Assembly (NCBI GenBank): GCA_010672185.1
Contig: JAAHHL010000184.1
Span: 1 to 9,505, forward strand
DNA length: 9,505 bases
DNA from: Caldora sp. SIO3E6
GTDB lineage: Bacteria > Cyanobacteriota > Cyanobacteriia > Cyanobacteriales > Coleofasciculaceae
Direction of reading: 5' to 3'
Shown here: in pieces, positions 1 through 5,432 of the stretch
Numbering within the stretch: position 1 is the first letter of the stretch
Layout of the letters: each line of letters begins with the position of its first letter
Made by a program: the position numbers and the translations under genes
The notes under the pieces: generated by a model
Seen by the model: only the letters and a program-made list of their open reading frames with translations
The model's database searches: none
Told to the model about the DNA's origin: nothing

Positions 1-1
1 T

Positions 2-520
2 GAGTTTGAACTGATAGAAGTAGAAACAGCCCTAGAGCAAGCTCTCGGTAATTTGCGGGGACGCATCGGTGAGAGTGGAGCAATTATTACCCAAGATGAT
101 TTGCCAACTGTTATGGCTGACAGTACTCAGTTGATGCAGTTGTTTCAAAACCTTGTCGGTAATGCCATTAAATTCCGGAGCCAGCAACCACCAAAAATCC
201 ACATAGGAGCCAAACGGTTGGAGGATGCCTGGTTATTCTCAGTTCAGGATAACGGCATTGGCATCGATCCACAATTTGCCGATCGCATTTTTGTCATTTT
301 TCAGCGCCTGCATACGCGGGATGAGTATCATGGTACAGGTATGGGTTTGGCCATCTGCAAAAAGATTGTAGAGTGCCACCGGGGTCGTATTTGGGTAGAG
401 TCAGAACTTGGACAAGGTGCAACATTCTACTTTACGATTCCAGTGGGGAGACGGGAATATGAGCGTAGAAACGGAAGAAAAGCACAAAATAATCTTCTTA
501 GTGGAGGACAATCAAGCTGA
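2..520 (+). CDS. Histidine kinase, C-terminal HATPase part (phytochrome Cph1-like), 5' end outside window
   Basis: The frame is open from base 2, so this is the last ~172 residues of a longer protein; TTG at 53 is not its real start. What remains is the ATP-binding catalytic domain of a sensor kinase: the N box NLVGNAIKF, the G1 box DNGIGIDP, and an F/G2 region with RIFVIFQRLHTRDEY followed by GTGMGLAI. It ends in the typical GRIWVESELGQGATFYFTIP strand. This domain binds ATP and phosphorylates the conserved His of the missing HisKA domain. The wording of these boxes is that of cyanobacterial phytochromes and related GAF kinases. An Rcp1-type regulator overlaps it by 62 nt, the arrangement known for cph1-rcp1, so a red/far-red phytochrome is the likeliest identity. 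That is inference, because the photosensory half is not in the window. The final ~24 residues after TIP are a basic tail that overlaps the regulator gene. Confidence 0.88.
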   Translation, partial: EFELIEVETALEQALGNLRGRIGESGAIITQDDLPTVMADSTQLMQLFQNLVGNAIKFRSQQPPKIHIGAKRLEDAWLFSVQDNGIGIDPQFADRIFVIFQRLHTRDEYHGTGMGLAICKKIVECHRGRIWVESELGQGATFYFTIPVGRREYERRNGRKAQNNLLSGGQSS

Positions 521-905
521 TATTCGCTTGATTCAAGAAGCTCTGAAGAATAGTTCCATACCGCACCAAGTGGTGACGGTGAGGAATGGTATGGATGCGA
601 TGGCTTACTTACGCCAGGAGGGGGAGTATGTCGATGCACTCCGTCCAGACCTCATTTTGCTAGATTTGAACTTACCGAGGAAGGATGGTAGAGAGGTTCT
701 AGCAGAAATTAAAGCTGACCCCAACCTCAAACGTATTCCGGTGGTAGTGCTGACAACTTCTAGGAATGAGGATGATATTTTTCAGAGCTATAACTTGCAT
801 GTAAATTGCTACATCACTAAATCCCGTAACCTTAGCCAACTCTTCCAAATCGTCAAGGGTATTGAAGAGTTTTGGTTAGAAACCGTTACCCTGCCGTCGG
901 AGTGA
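459..905 (+). CDS. rcp1: Rcp1-type phytochrome response regulator (single REC domain)
   Basis: A 148-residue stand-alone receiver domain. ATG at 459 is chosen because GGGGAG lies about 8 nt upstream and receiver homology begins a few residues later; an earlier in-frame start at 408 would only add residues encoded inside the kinase gene. The acidic pair is E16-D17 (FLVEDN), the phospho-acceptor is D69 (LLDLNLP), the switch residue is T99 or T100, and the conserved Lys is K121. The stretch CYITKSRNLSQLFQ and the ending EEFWLETVTLP are hallmarks of Rcp1, the partner of cyanobacterial phytochrome Cph1; Ser replaces the usual Pro after the Lys, as in that family. There is no output domain, so the phosphoryl group would act through protein contacts or pass to another protein. 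It overlaps the kinase gene by 62 nt, which implies a shared transcript and coupled translation. The hybrid kinase downstream is a possible partner, though nothing in the sequence proves it. Confidence 0.9.
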   Translation: MSVETEEKHKIIFLVEDNQADIRLIQEALKNSSIPHQVVTVRNGMDAMAYLRQEGEYVDALRPDLILLDLNLPRKDGREVLAEIKADPNLKRIPVVVLTTSRNEDDIFQSYNLHVNCYITKSRNLSQLFQIVKGIEEFWLETVTLPSE

Positions 906-907
906 AG

Positions 908-993
908 GTGTGGGGAGTGTGGGGAGTGTGGGGAGTGTGGGGAGATGGGGAGATGGGGAGATGGGGAGACAAGGGAGACAAGGGAGACAAGGA
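908..993 (+). repeat. Three consecutive G-rich tandem arrays after rcp1
   Basis: Directly after the rcp1 stop come four copies of the 9-mer GTGTGGGGA (908-943), three copies of the 8-mer GATGGGGA (944-967) and nearly three copies of the 9-mer GACAAGGGA (968-993). Seven GGGG runs occur at regular 4-5 nt spacing on the coding strand, a pattern that can form G-quadruplexes in the transcript or in single-stranded DNA. Confidence 0.9.
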
Positions 994-1016
994 AGATATT
1001 TACACTCACCAATTCT

Positions 1017-1121
1017 CAAATGACAAACGACAAATGACAAACAACAAATGACAAACAACAAATGACAAACAACAAATGACAAACAACAAATGACAAACAA
1101 CAAATAACAAACAACAAATAA
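1017..1121 (+). repeat. Heptad STRR array, 15 units, CAAATGA/CAAACAA alternating
   Basis: Fifteen back-to-back 7-mers fill 1017-1121. CAAATGA and CAAACAA alternate, giving a 14-bp higher-order period; late units become CAAATAA. The array is bracketed by the same AATTCTCAA at 1011-1019 and 1123-1131. It ends 12 bp before the hybrid kinase start. Units contain TGA or TAA, and because 7 is not a multiple of 3, stops fall in all three forward frames. Confidence 0.93.
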
Positions 1122-1133
1122 CAATTCTCAATC

Positions 1134-2294
1134 ATGCCTTTAAGCTCGGTAAAAATCTTGTTAATTGAGGACAATTTAGCAGAAGCTAGACTGCTGCAAG
1201 AAGTGCTTAAAGGCTCTACATTCAAGCAGTTTAGCTTGATGCATGTCAAGCGATTGAGGGAGGCTCTAGAGCGACTTAATCAGGATTGCTTTGATGTTAT
1301 TTTATTAGATTTGAGTTTACCAGATAGCCAAGGATTGGCATCCCTGGCTCCTCTTATCAACCGCGCTCCTAGCATACCAATTGTTGTACTAACGAATACC
1401 AACGATGATGAATTGGCAATCGAAGCAGTTAGACAAGGAGCGCAAGATTATCTCGTTAAGCGTCACATCAGTAGAGAAGTATTGGTTCGCTCTGTAAGCT
1501 ATGCCATTGAGCGCAAACAGACTTTGGAAGCATTACGGGAAGTCAATGAAACTTTAGAAATCCAGGTTCAGGAACAAACTGCGGAGTTAGTTAAAGCTAA
1601 AAAGCTCAATCAGCTCAAATCCGAGTTTGTTTCCATGCTCTCCCATGACTTCCGCAATCCCTTAAATACAATTCTCCTTTCTACCGGATTACTTCAAGAG
1701 ACCACCTACAAATTAACCAAAGAGAAAAAACTCAATCATTTCCGGCTAATTCGCTCCGCAATCAATAATATGACTCAGTTATTAGATGAAGTTTTATTGA
1801 TTGGTAAAGCTGATTCGGGTCGTCTGAAGTTTCAACCAACTCTACTAGTTTTAGAGCAATTCTGCTACCAACTGATAGAAGAGCTACAACTAACCATTAG
1901 CAAACAACATCAGTTACTGTGTACTACTCAAGGGGAACTAGGGGAAGCTCTCTGGGATAAAAGCCTAATACGACACATTTTGGGCAATTTGCTGGATAAC
2001 GCGATTAAGTATTCACCAGAAGGTGGTACAGTGTGGTTTGAACTGATTTGTCAGGAACAAACCGTTACGTTTCGGATTCAAGACCAAGGGATTGGCATTC
2101 CTCCTGAATACCAAAAGCGCATATTTGATCCTTTTATTCGTGCTGACAATGTTGATGTGATTGACGGCACTGGTTTGGGTTTAGCAATGGTTAACAGATG
2201 TGTGGAGGTTCATGGTGGTCAAATTTCAGTGGAGAGTGAAGTTGGCGTAGGTACAACTTTTATTGTTACTTTACCAGTGCTTTTTAATAAGTAA
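1134..2294 (+). CDS. Hybrid two-component protein: receiver domain followed by histidine kinase
   Basis: A 386-residue soluble protein with no membrane segment. An N-terminal receiver (about 5-125) has acidic pair E12-D13, phospho-acceptor D59 (LLDLSLP), T87 and K109. A coiled-coil-like linker (about 128-162) leads to a HisKA dimerisation domain with phospho-accepting H171 in SHDFRNPLN. A HATPase domain follows, with N285 and N289 (NLLDNAIKYS), the G1 box DQGIGIP (317-323) and the G2 box GTGLGL (345-350). All key residues of both modules are present, so it should be active. Receiver-first kinases of this kind are common in cyanobacteria; the receiver probably takes input from another kinase and gates the transmitter. 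It lies 228 bp after rcp1 on the same strand, so a place in the same relay is plausible. ATG at 1134 is the only sensible start: an in-frame TAA sits at 1119, inside the heptad array. No Shine-Dalgarno is visible. No sensory PAS or GAF domain is present. Confidence 0.92.
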   Translation: MPLSSVKILLIEDNLAEARLLQEVLKGSTFKQFSLMHVKRLREALERLNQDCFDVILLDLSLPDSQGLASLAPLINRAPSIPIVVLTNTNDDELAIEAVRQGAQDYLVKRHISREVLVRSVSYAIERKQTLEALREVNETLEIQVQEQTAELVKAKKLNQLKSEFVSMLSHDFRNPLNTILLSTGLLQETTYKLTKEKKLNHFRLIRSAINNMTQLLDEVLLIGKADSGRLKFQPTLLVLEQFCYQLIEELQLTISKQHQLLCTTQGELGEALWDKSLIRHILGNLLDNAIKYSPEGGTVWFELICQEQTVTFRIQDQGIGIPPEYQKRIFDPFIRADNVDVIDGTGLGLAMVNRCVEVHGGQISVESEVGVGTTFIVTLPVLFNK

Positions 2295-2321
2295 CAAGTA
2301 ATATAACAATCATACGACTTG

Positions 2322-2390
2322 TGAGGTACATCTTTATCCCCCTAAATCCCCCTTGGAAAGGGGGACTTTGAGACTTAGGAGTGTACCTCA
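2322..2390 (+). repeat. Palindromic repeat, copy 1 (complete, with 9-bp end inverted repeats)
   Basis: Outer inverted repeats TGAGGTACA (2322-2330) and TGTACCTCA (2382-2390) match perfectly. Inside is a hairpin with stem TCCCCCTT (2347-2354), loop GGA and AAGGGGGA (2358-2365), preceded by CCCCCTAAA. The same core recurs at 3409-3442 and, inverted, at 5061-5095. The hairpin has no T-run after it, so a terminator role is possible but unproven. Confidence 0.85.
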
Positions 2391-2408
2391 TGAGTTCGAG
2401 AAACGCTA

Positions 2409-2500
2409 TAAGTAATAAGTAATGAGTGATAAAATAACAAATGACAAATAACAAACAACAAACAACAAACGACAAACAACAAACAACCAATAACAAATGA
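2409..2500 (+). repeat. Heptad STRR array running into the pheA start codon
   Basis: Three 7-mers of the TAAGTAA/TGAGTGA type (2409-2429) are followed after 8 bp by nine consecutive heptads (2438-2500) built on CAAACAA, CAAATAA and CAAATGA. The last unit, CAAATGA at 2494-2500, contains the ATG of pheA (2497-2499). An in-frame TAA at 2491-2493 lies in the preceding unit, so no earlier start is available in this frame. Confidence 0.92.
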
Positions 2501-3333
2501 CAACATCAATTGCCCATCTAGGGCCACCAGGTACTTACACAGAGGCTGCTACCTTAGCCTACATGAACCATCTTGCCATTGAAAAGGGTAGCAATTCTTT
2601 ATGTCCTTATCCGAATATTGCACAAACTGTGTATTCATTAGCCCAAGGCAAAGCTGACTTGGCAGTTGTCCCAGTGGAAAATTCTATCGAAGGTAGTGTC
2701 GCTATTACCCTCGATTTACTCTGGAAACTGGATCAGCTACAAATTCAACAGAGTCTGATTTTGCCCATTAGACATACCTTAATATCTCGGTCTTCCACTC
2801 TAGAAACCATCACCATAGTTTATTCCCATCCCCAAGCTCTGGCACAATGTCAGCAGTGGTTAGAAAGGTTTCTGCCAGGAGTAAAATTAGTGCCAACTAA
2901 CTCAACAACAGAAGCGCTACATTACCTAGATGAAGATCATACTGCTGCCGCGATCGCTTCGGAAAGGGCAGCGCAACTTTACGAGTTACCGATACTAGCA
3001 TCTGCTCTTAATGATTACCCCGACAACTGCACCCGATTCTTGGTTTTGGGGAAACAGCCTTCTACTGGTGGTAGTCATACTTCTTTGGCTTTCAGTACCC
3101 CTGCCAATGTACCAGGAGCTTTAGTAAAGCCGCTCCAAGTGTTTGCTGAGCGGGGGATTAATATGAGTCGTATTGAGTCTCGCCCAACTAAAAGATTGCT
3201 TGGTGAGTATCTTTTCTTTATTGATATAGAGGCTGATGCTTCTCAAGCAGCAGTAAAAACTGCTCTGGAAGAGTTAGCATCTTATACAGAAATTTTGAAA
3301 ATCTTTGGCAGCTATAATGTCTTATCGGTTTAA
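2497..3333 (+). CDS. pheA: Prephenate dehydratase
   Basis: A 278-residue enzyme that converts prephenate to phenylpyruvate, the committed step to phenylalanine, in the cytoplasm. The catalytic region (about 4-185) begins with HLGPPGTY (7-14), contains VPVENSIEGSV (58-68), a region typical of the substrate pocket, and SHPQAL (110-115), and ends with the catalytic TRF motif (179-181) in NCTRFLVL. A C-terminal ACT regulatory domain (about 195-275) carries GALV (207-210) and ESRP (227-230), the motifs that bind Phe for feedback inhibition, and ends in the usual GSY. Length and domain order match monofunctional bacterial PheA; no chorismate mutase domain is fused. ATG at 2497 gives the normal N-terminus MTTSIAHLGPPGTY. 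That ATG lies inside the last unit of a heptad array and no Shine-Dalgarno is present, so initiation must occur within repeat DNA. The neighbours are unrelated, so it is probably monocistronic. Confidence 0.96.
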   Translation: MTTSIAHLGPPGTYTEAATLAYMNHLAIEKGSNSLCPYPNIAQTVYSLAQGKADLAVVPVENSIEGSVAITLDLLWKLDQLQIQQSLILPIRHTLISRSSTLETITIVYSHPQALAQCQQWLERFLPGVKLVPTNSTTEALHYLDEDHTAAAIASERAAQLYELPILASALNDYPDNCTRFLVLGKQPSTGGSHTSLAFSTPANVPGALVKPLQVFAERGINMSRIESRPTKRLLGEYLFFIDIEADASQAAVKTALEELASYTEILKIFGSYNVLSV

Positions 3334-3360
3334 GGCAATAGGCAACAGGCAACAGGCAAC
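3334..3360 (+). repeat. Heptad array GGCAACA directly after the pheA stop
   Basis: Nearly four 7-mers, GGCAATA then GGCAACA twice and a partial GGCAAC, start at the first base after the TAA of pheA. This is a different heptad from the one in front of the gene, so pheA is bracketed by two unrelated 7-bp arrays. Confidence 0.85.
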
Positions 3361-3394
3361 GGAAGCATTACAATTATAGCAGTTCTTGCATCGG

Positions 3395-3442
3395 TGAGGT
3401 ACATTTTGATCCCCCTAAATCCCCCTTAGAAAGGGGGACTTT
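3395..3442 (+). repeat. Palindromic repeat, copy 2 (right arm lost)
   Basis: This repeats the left half of the element at 2322: TGAGGTACA (3395-3403), then the CCCCCTAAA core and a hairpin with stem TCCCCCTT (3420-3427), loop AGA and AAGGGGGA (3431-3438), followed by CTTTG. The outer TGTACCTCA arm of copy 1 is absent. It lies downstream of pheA and could stabilise or end that transcript, but there is no clear T-run. Confidence 0.82.
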
Positions 3443-3466
3443 GAAGTTTAGCAATGATTTGATAAC

Positions 3467-3515
3467 AATTCCCAATTCTAAATTCTAAATTCTAAATTCT
3501 AAATTCTAAATTCCC
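3467..3515 (+). repeat. Heptad STRR array AATTCTA abutting the glycosyltransferase start
   Basis: Seven heptads in exact register: AATTCCC (3467-3473), five perfect AATTCTA (3474-3508) and AATTCCC again (3509-3515). The ATG of the glycosyltransferase begins two bases later, at 3517. The two edge units are identical to each other and differ from the five inner ones. Confidence 0.93.
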
Positions 3516-3516
3516 A

Positions 3517-4446
3517 ATGTTTTTCAGCGTTATCATTCCTACTTATAATCGCCTACCAATTCTGGAAAAATGCCTGAGAGCTTTGGAACAGCAGCGACTC
3601 AGTGCTTATAGTGTAGTTACTGGCTATGAGGTTGTCCTGGTAGATGATGGTTCCACCGATGGTACTCTAGAATGGTTGGAAGCTCATCAAGAAGAATTTC
3701 CTCATGTGCGATCGCACTCTCAAGTTCACTTAGGTCCAGCCGCAGCTCGCAATTTGGGGGTGGAAGAAGCTCAAGGGGAAATGATCATCTTTATTGATAG
3801 CGATTTAGTGGTTACTGAGCATTTCCTTGAAGCCCATGCTGAGACTTTAGTCAAGAAAAGCAAGGAGATGGGAAGCGATCGCCTTTTTACTTACGGCTGG
3901 GTGATCAATACCAACAACTTTGATGATCCTACCAGTACACCGTACAAGGTAACTGACTTTTCTGCTGCCTATTTTGCCACAGGAAATGTCGCGATCGCGA
4001 GGAAATGGCTCCAACAGGCAGGACTTTTCGACACCCGCTTTCAACTCTACGGCTGGGAAGATTTAGAACTTGGTGTTCGACTCAAAAAATTGGGTTTGAA
4101 ACTGATCAAATGCCCCGAAGCTGTGGGCTATCACTGGCATCCTCCTTTTAACCTCAAGCAAATTCCCTCGATGATTGACCGAGAAATTCAAAGGGGGCGT
4201 ATGGGAGTATTATTCTATCACAAGCACCCTACCTGGGAAGTAAGGATGATGATTCAGATGACTTGGCTACACCGTCTACTCTGGGGCATCCTTTCTTTCG
4301 GGGGAAGGCTTAATGAAAGAACTATGGCTCCCTTGCTGCAATGGTTGATTAATCGAGGTAAGCCTCAGCTGGCATTGGAAATTGCTCGTATTTTTCTTAA
4401 TTGGTACAACGTTAAAAGTGTTTATGCTGCGCTCCTCAAGAAGTGA
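3517..4446 (+). CDS. Family 2 glycosyltransferase (GT-A fold)
   Basis: A 309-residue inverting glycosyltransferase expected to move a sugar from a nucleotide-sugar donor to a polysaccharide, lipid or protein acceptor. The GT2 start SVIIPTYNR (4-12) is followed by VDDGSTDGT (42-50), which binds the nucleotide. LGPAAARNLGV (72-82) leads to the metal-binding D94-S-D96 in FIDSD. The putative catalytic acidic motif is E181-D182 in YGWEDLELGVRL, resembling the C-terminal galactosyltransferase-type half of chondroitin-synthase-like GT2 enzymes. HWH (206-208) follows. The last ~80 residues are basic and amphipathic, with a hydrophobic patch near MIQMTWLHRLLWGIL but no certain membrane helix, so peripheral membrane binding is possible. 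Donor and acceptor cannot be told from sequence, and no other glycan genes lie nearby. ATG at 3517 gives the standard family N-terminus; there is no Shine-Dalgarno because a heptad array runs up to the codon. Three HIP1 sites lie within the gene. Confidence 0.92.
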   Translation: MFFSVIIPTYNRLPILEKCLRALEQQRLSAYSVVTGYEVVLVDDGSTDGTLEWLEAHQEEFPHVRSHSQVHLGPAAARNLGVEEAQGEMIIFIDSDLVVTEHFLEAHAETLVKKSKEMGSDRLFTYGWVINTNNFDDPTSTPYKVTDFSAAYFATGNVAIARKWLQQAGLFDTRFQLYGWEDLELGVRLKKLGLKLIKCPEAVGYHWHPPFNLKQIPSMIDREIQRGRMGVLFYHKHPTWEVRMMIQMTWLHRLLWGILSFGGRLNERTMAPLLQWLINRGKPQLALEIARIFLNWYNVKSVYAALLKK

Positions 4447-4675
4447 CAAGAAGATTAAATTGATATCTTGCACCATTCTCAACAAGCTCCAAAACCACCG
4501 TGTAATTAGGGTCTGCTGAATAAGTGTGGAAGCCATACCAGATTCGTCTTTCAATCATGCAGCAAGTCAAAAAATCCCAAGAAATTGCATCTCTTAGCTC
4601 AAAAACCTGGCATCAACCCGGGTAACCTTGGGGGATGCAGATGCCCAAAACAGCGGATAAATGCTGCATTCATTC

Positions 4676-4710
4676 TTACTTATTACTTGTTACTTGTTAC
4701 TTGTTACTTA
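4676..4710 (+). repeat. Heptad array TTACTTG/TTACTTA, five units
   Basis: Five 7-mers in register: TTACTTA, three TTACTTG and TTACTTA. As in the array before the glycosyltransferase, the edge units are the same variant and the inner units another. The complementary form, TAAGTAA, appears at 2409-2422. Confidence 0.88.
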
Positions 4711-4749
4711 TTCTCCCAAGCCCTAATTAATCCCACAGCTAATAGCTAA

Positions 4750-4767
4750 AGTCCACTCAAGTGGACT
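4750..4767 (+). repeat. Short perfect hairpin AGTCCACT-CA-AGTGGACT
   Basis: Eight-base arms (4750-4757 and 4760-4767) are perfectly complementary around a CA loop. The sequence resembles a common intergenic palindrome of filamentous cyanobacteria. No T-run follows, so it is not a standard terminator. Confidence 0.7.
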
Positions 4768-4798
4768 GAAATCCATGTCTAGTCGTATGCAAGATCTG

Positions 4799-4917
4799 AT
4801 ACCAAATCCGGTTACAATAGAGCCGTTTTGAGCAAACCGTGAAATCCCTGTAGGGACGTTTCATGAAACGTCTCTACAATGTGGGCATAGCGGGTATATC
4901 GATACCGGATTTGGTAT
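4799..4917. mobile_element. 119-bp MITE-like element with 14-bp terminal inverted repeats
   Basis: ATACCAAATCCGGT (4799-4812) and ACCGGATTTGGTAT (4904-4917) are perfect inverted repeats bounding 91 bp of non-coding DNA. The interior carries a second, nearly perfect 30-bp palindrome (4849-4878). Size, non-coding content and terminal inverted repeats fit a miniature inverted-repeat element. No obvious target-site duplication flanks it, so it may be old, or be a repeat that does not move by transposase. Confidence 0.5.
4849..4878. repeat. 30-bp palindrome nested in the MITE-like element
   Basis: Two 15-base arms meet with no spacer: TGTAGGGACGTTTCA and TGAAACGTCTCTACA. The only mismatch (G4854 against T4873) would be a G-U pair in RNA. 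It would extrude as a long hairpin and is distinct from the outer ends at 4799 and 4904, so two palindromes are nested. Confidence 0.75.
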
Positions 4918-5017
4918 GAACGTCCAACGGACGCGACGCATCCGCAATAGATGAAATAAATACATTTTTTGTGAAAATCTCAAGTCCTTGCCAGGTAAGA
5001 GTTGAAAAATGTGTTAA

Positions 5018-5095
5018 TTAGGAGTAATACCTAAAACTAATTCAGAAACGCTATATATAAAAGTCCCCCTTTTTAAGGGGGATTTAGGGGGATCA
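5018..5095 (-). repeat. Palindromic repeat, copy 3 (inverted core with copy-1 flank)
   Basis: The core is the reverse complement of copies 1 and 2: stem TCCCCCTT (5064-5071), loop TTT, AAGGGGGA (5075-5082), then TTTAGGGGGATCAA. Left of it, TTAGGAGT...TACCT (5018-5032) and AGAAACGCTATA (5044-5055) match the sequence to the right of copy 1 (about 2376-2410) in the same orientation. The unit therefore seems rearranged rather than simply inverted. Confidence 0.75.
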
Positions 5096-5165
5096 ACAAT
5101 ATACCGCATAGCAGATCAAATTTATGTAGAATTTAAGTATAGTTCATTGAGCTAAATTAACCAAT

Positions 5166-5432
5166 ATGGATTTTTACACCGTTGTTCTACGCCAAAGCAG
5201 AGAATATTGGGTTGCTTTATGCCTAGAGAATGGCCTTGTTGGACAAGGGGATACACAAGAACAGGCAATTACCAAGCTGAGAGAAGCAGTTCAGTCATTC
5301 CAAGAAGTTTATGCTTCTCAAGCTGATGTTTATTGTAATCCAATTTCCATCAAAGAATTACATGAATTTTTAACAGTAGAGTCAAAACAACCTGTATCAG
5401 AAGCCTACGAATTCAGAGCGGTTTATGCCTAA
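5166..5432 (+). CDS. hicB: HicB-family antitoxin
   Basis: An 88-residue protein with the HicB/UPF0150 fold: an N-terminal strand, DFYTVVLRQSREYWVALCLENGLVGQGDT in outline (2-30), then a helix EQAITKLREAVQSF (32-45). This partly degraded RNase H-like fold binds and blocks the HicA toxin. The C-terminal ~30 residues show no recognisable HTH or ribbon-helix-helix, so DNA binding for autoregulation is uncertain. The last 8 nt overlap the hicA start, giving tight coupling. The order is antitoxin then toxin, the reverse of the E. coli hicAB operon but common in cyanobacteria. ATG at 5166 fits the family N-terminus; no clear Shine-Dalgarno is seen. A possible -10 box, TATAGT, lies at 5138-5143, but without a good -35. 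Confidence 0.85.
   Translation: MDFYTVVLRQSREYWVALCLENGLVGQGDTQEQAITKLREAVQSFQEVYASQADVYCNPISIKELHEFLTVESKQPVSEAYEFRAVYA

Larger units (their letters stand above)
4447..5165. other. 719-bp gene-free, repeat-rich spacer
   Basis: No convincing gene is visible between the glycosyltransferase and hicB. The left part (4447-4675) holds no strong feature; GGGTCTGCTGAATAAG at about 4509-4524 looks like the kind of sequence found at insertion-sequence ends, but no partner end or transposase is present. From 4676 on there is a heptad array, a short hairpin, an element with 14-bp terminal inverted repeats and a third, inverted copy of the CCCCCTT/AAGGGGG repeat. The region behaves like a landing zone for small repeats. 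Confidence 0.75.

Noticed and set aside
53..520. TTG at 53 as the start of a small kinase
   Set aside because: The same frame is open back to base 2 and encodes kinase-family sequence (ALEQALGNLRGRI), so the gene simply begins outside the window.
1017..1121. CRISPR array
   Set aside because: The units are contiguous 7-mers without spacers, so this is a tandem repeat.
876..1249. Minus-strand open frames of 82 and 77 codons with Cys/Val/Leu-rich repeated peptides
   Set aside because: They are antisense readings of the CAAATGA/CAAACAA heptads, whose minus strand has no stop codons. The 14-residue peptide period simply mirrors the 14-bp DNA period.
2347..2365. Rho-independent terminators at the TCCCCCTT hairpins (also 3420-3438 and 5064-5082)
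   Set aside because: Stems are strong but no run of T follows, and the same hairpin occurs in both orientations, including in front of hicB. It is better called a dispersed repeat.
2284..2496. Minus-strand 70-codon frame
   Set aside because: Antisense of the palindromic repeat and the heptads before pheA; no family resemblance and no ribosome binding site.
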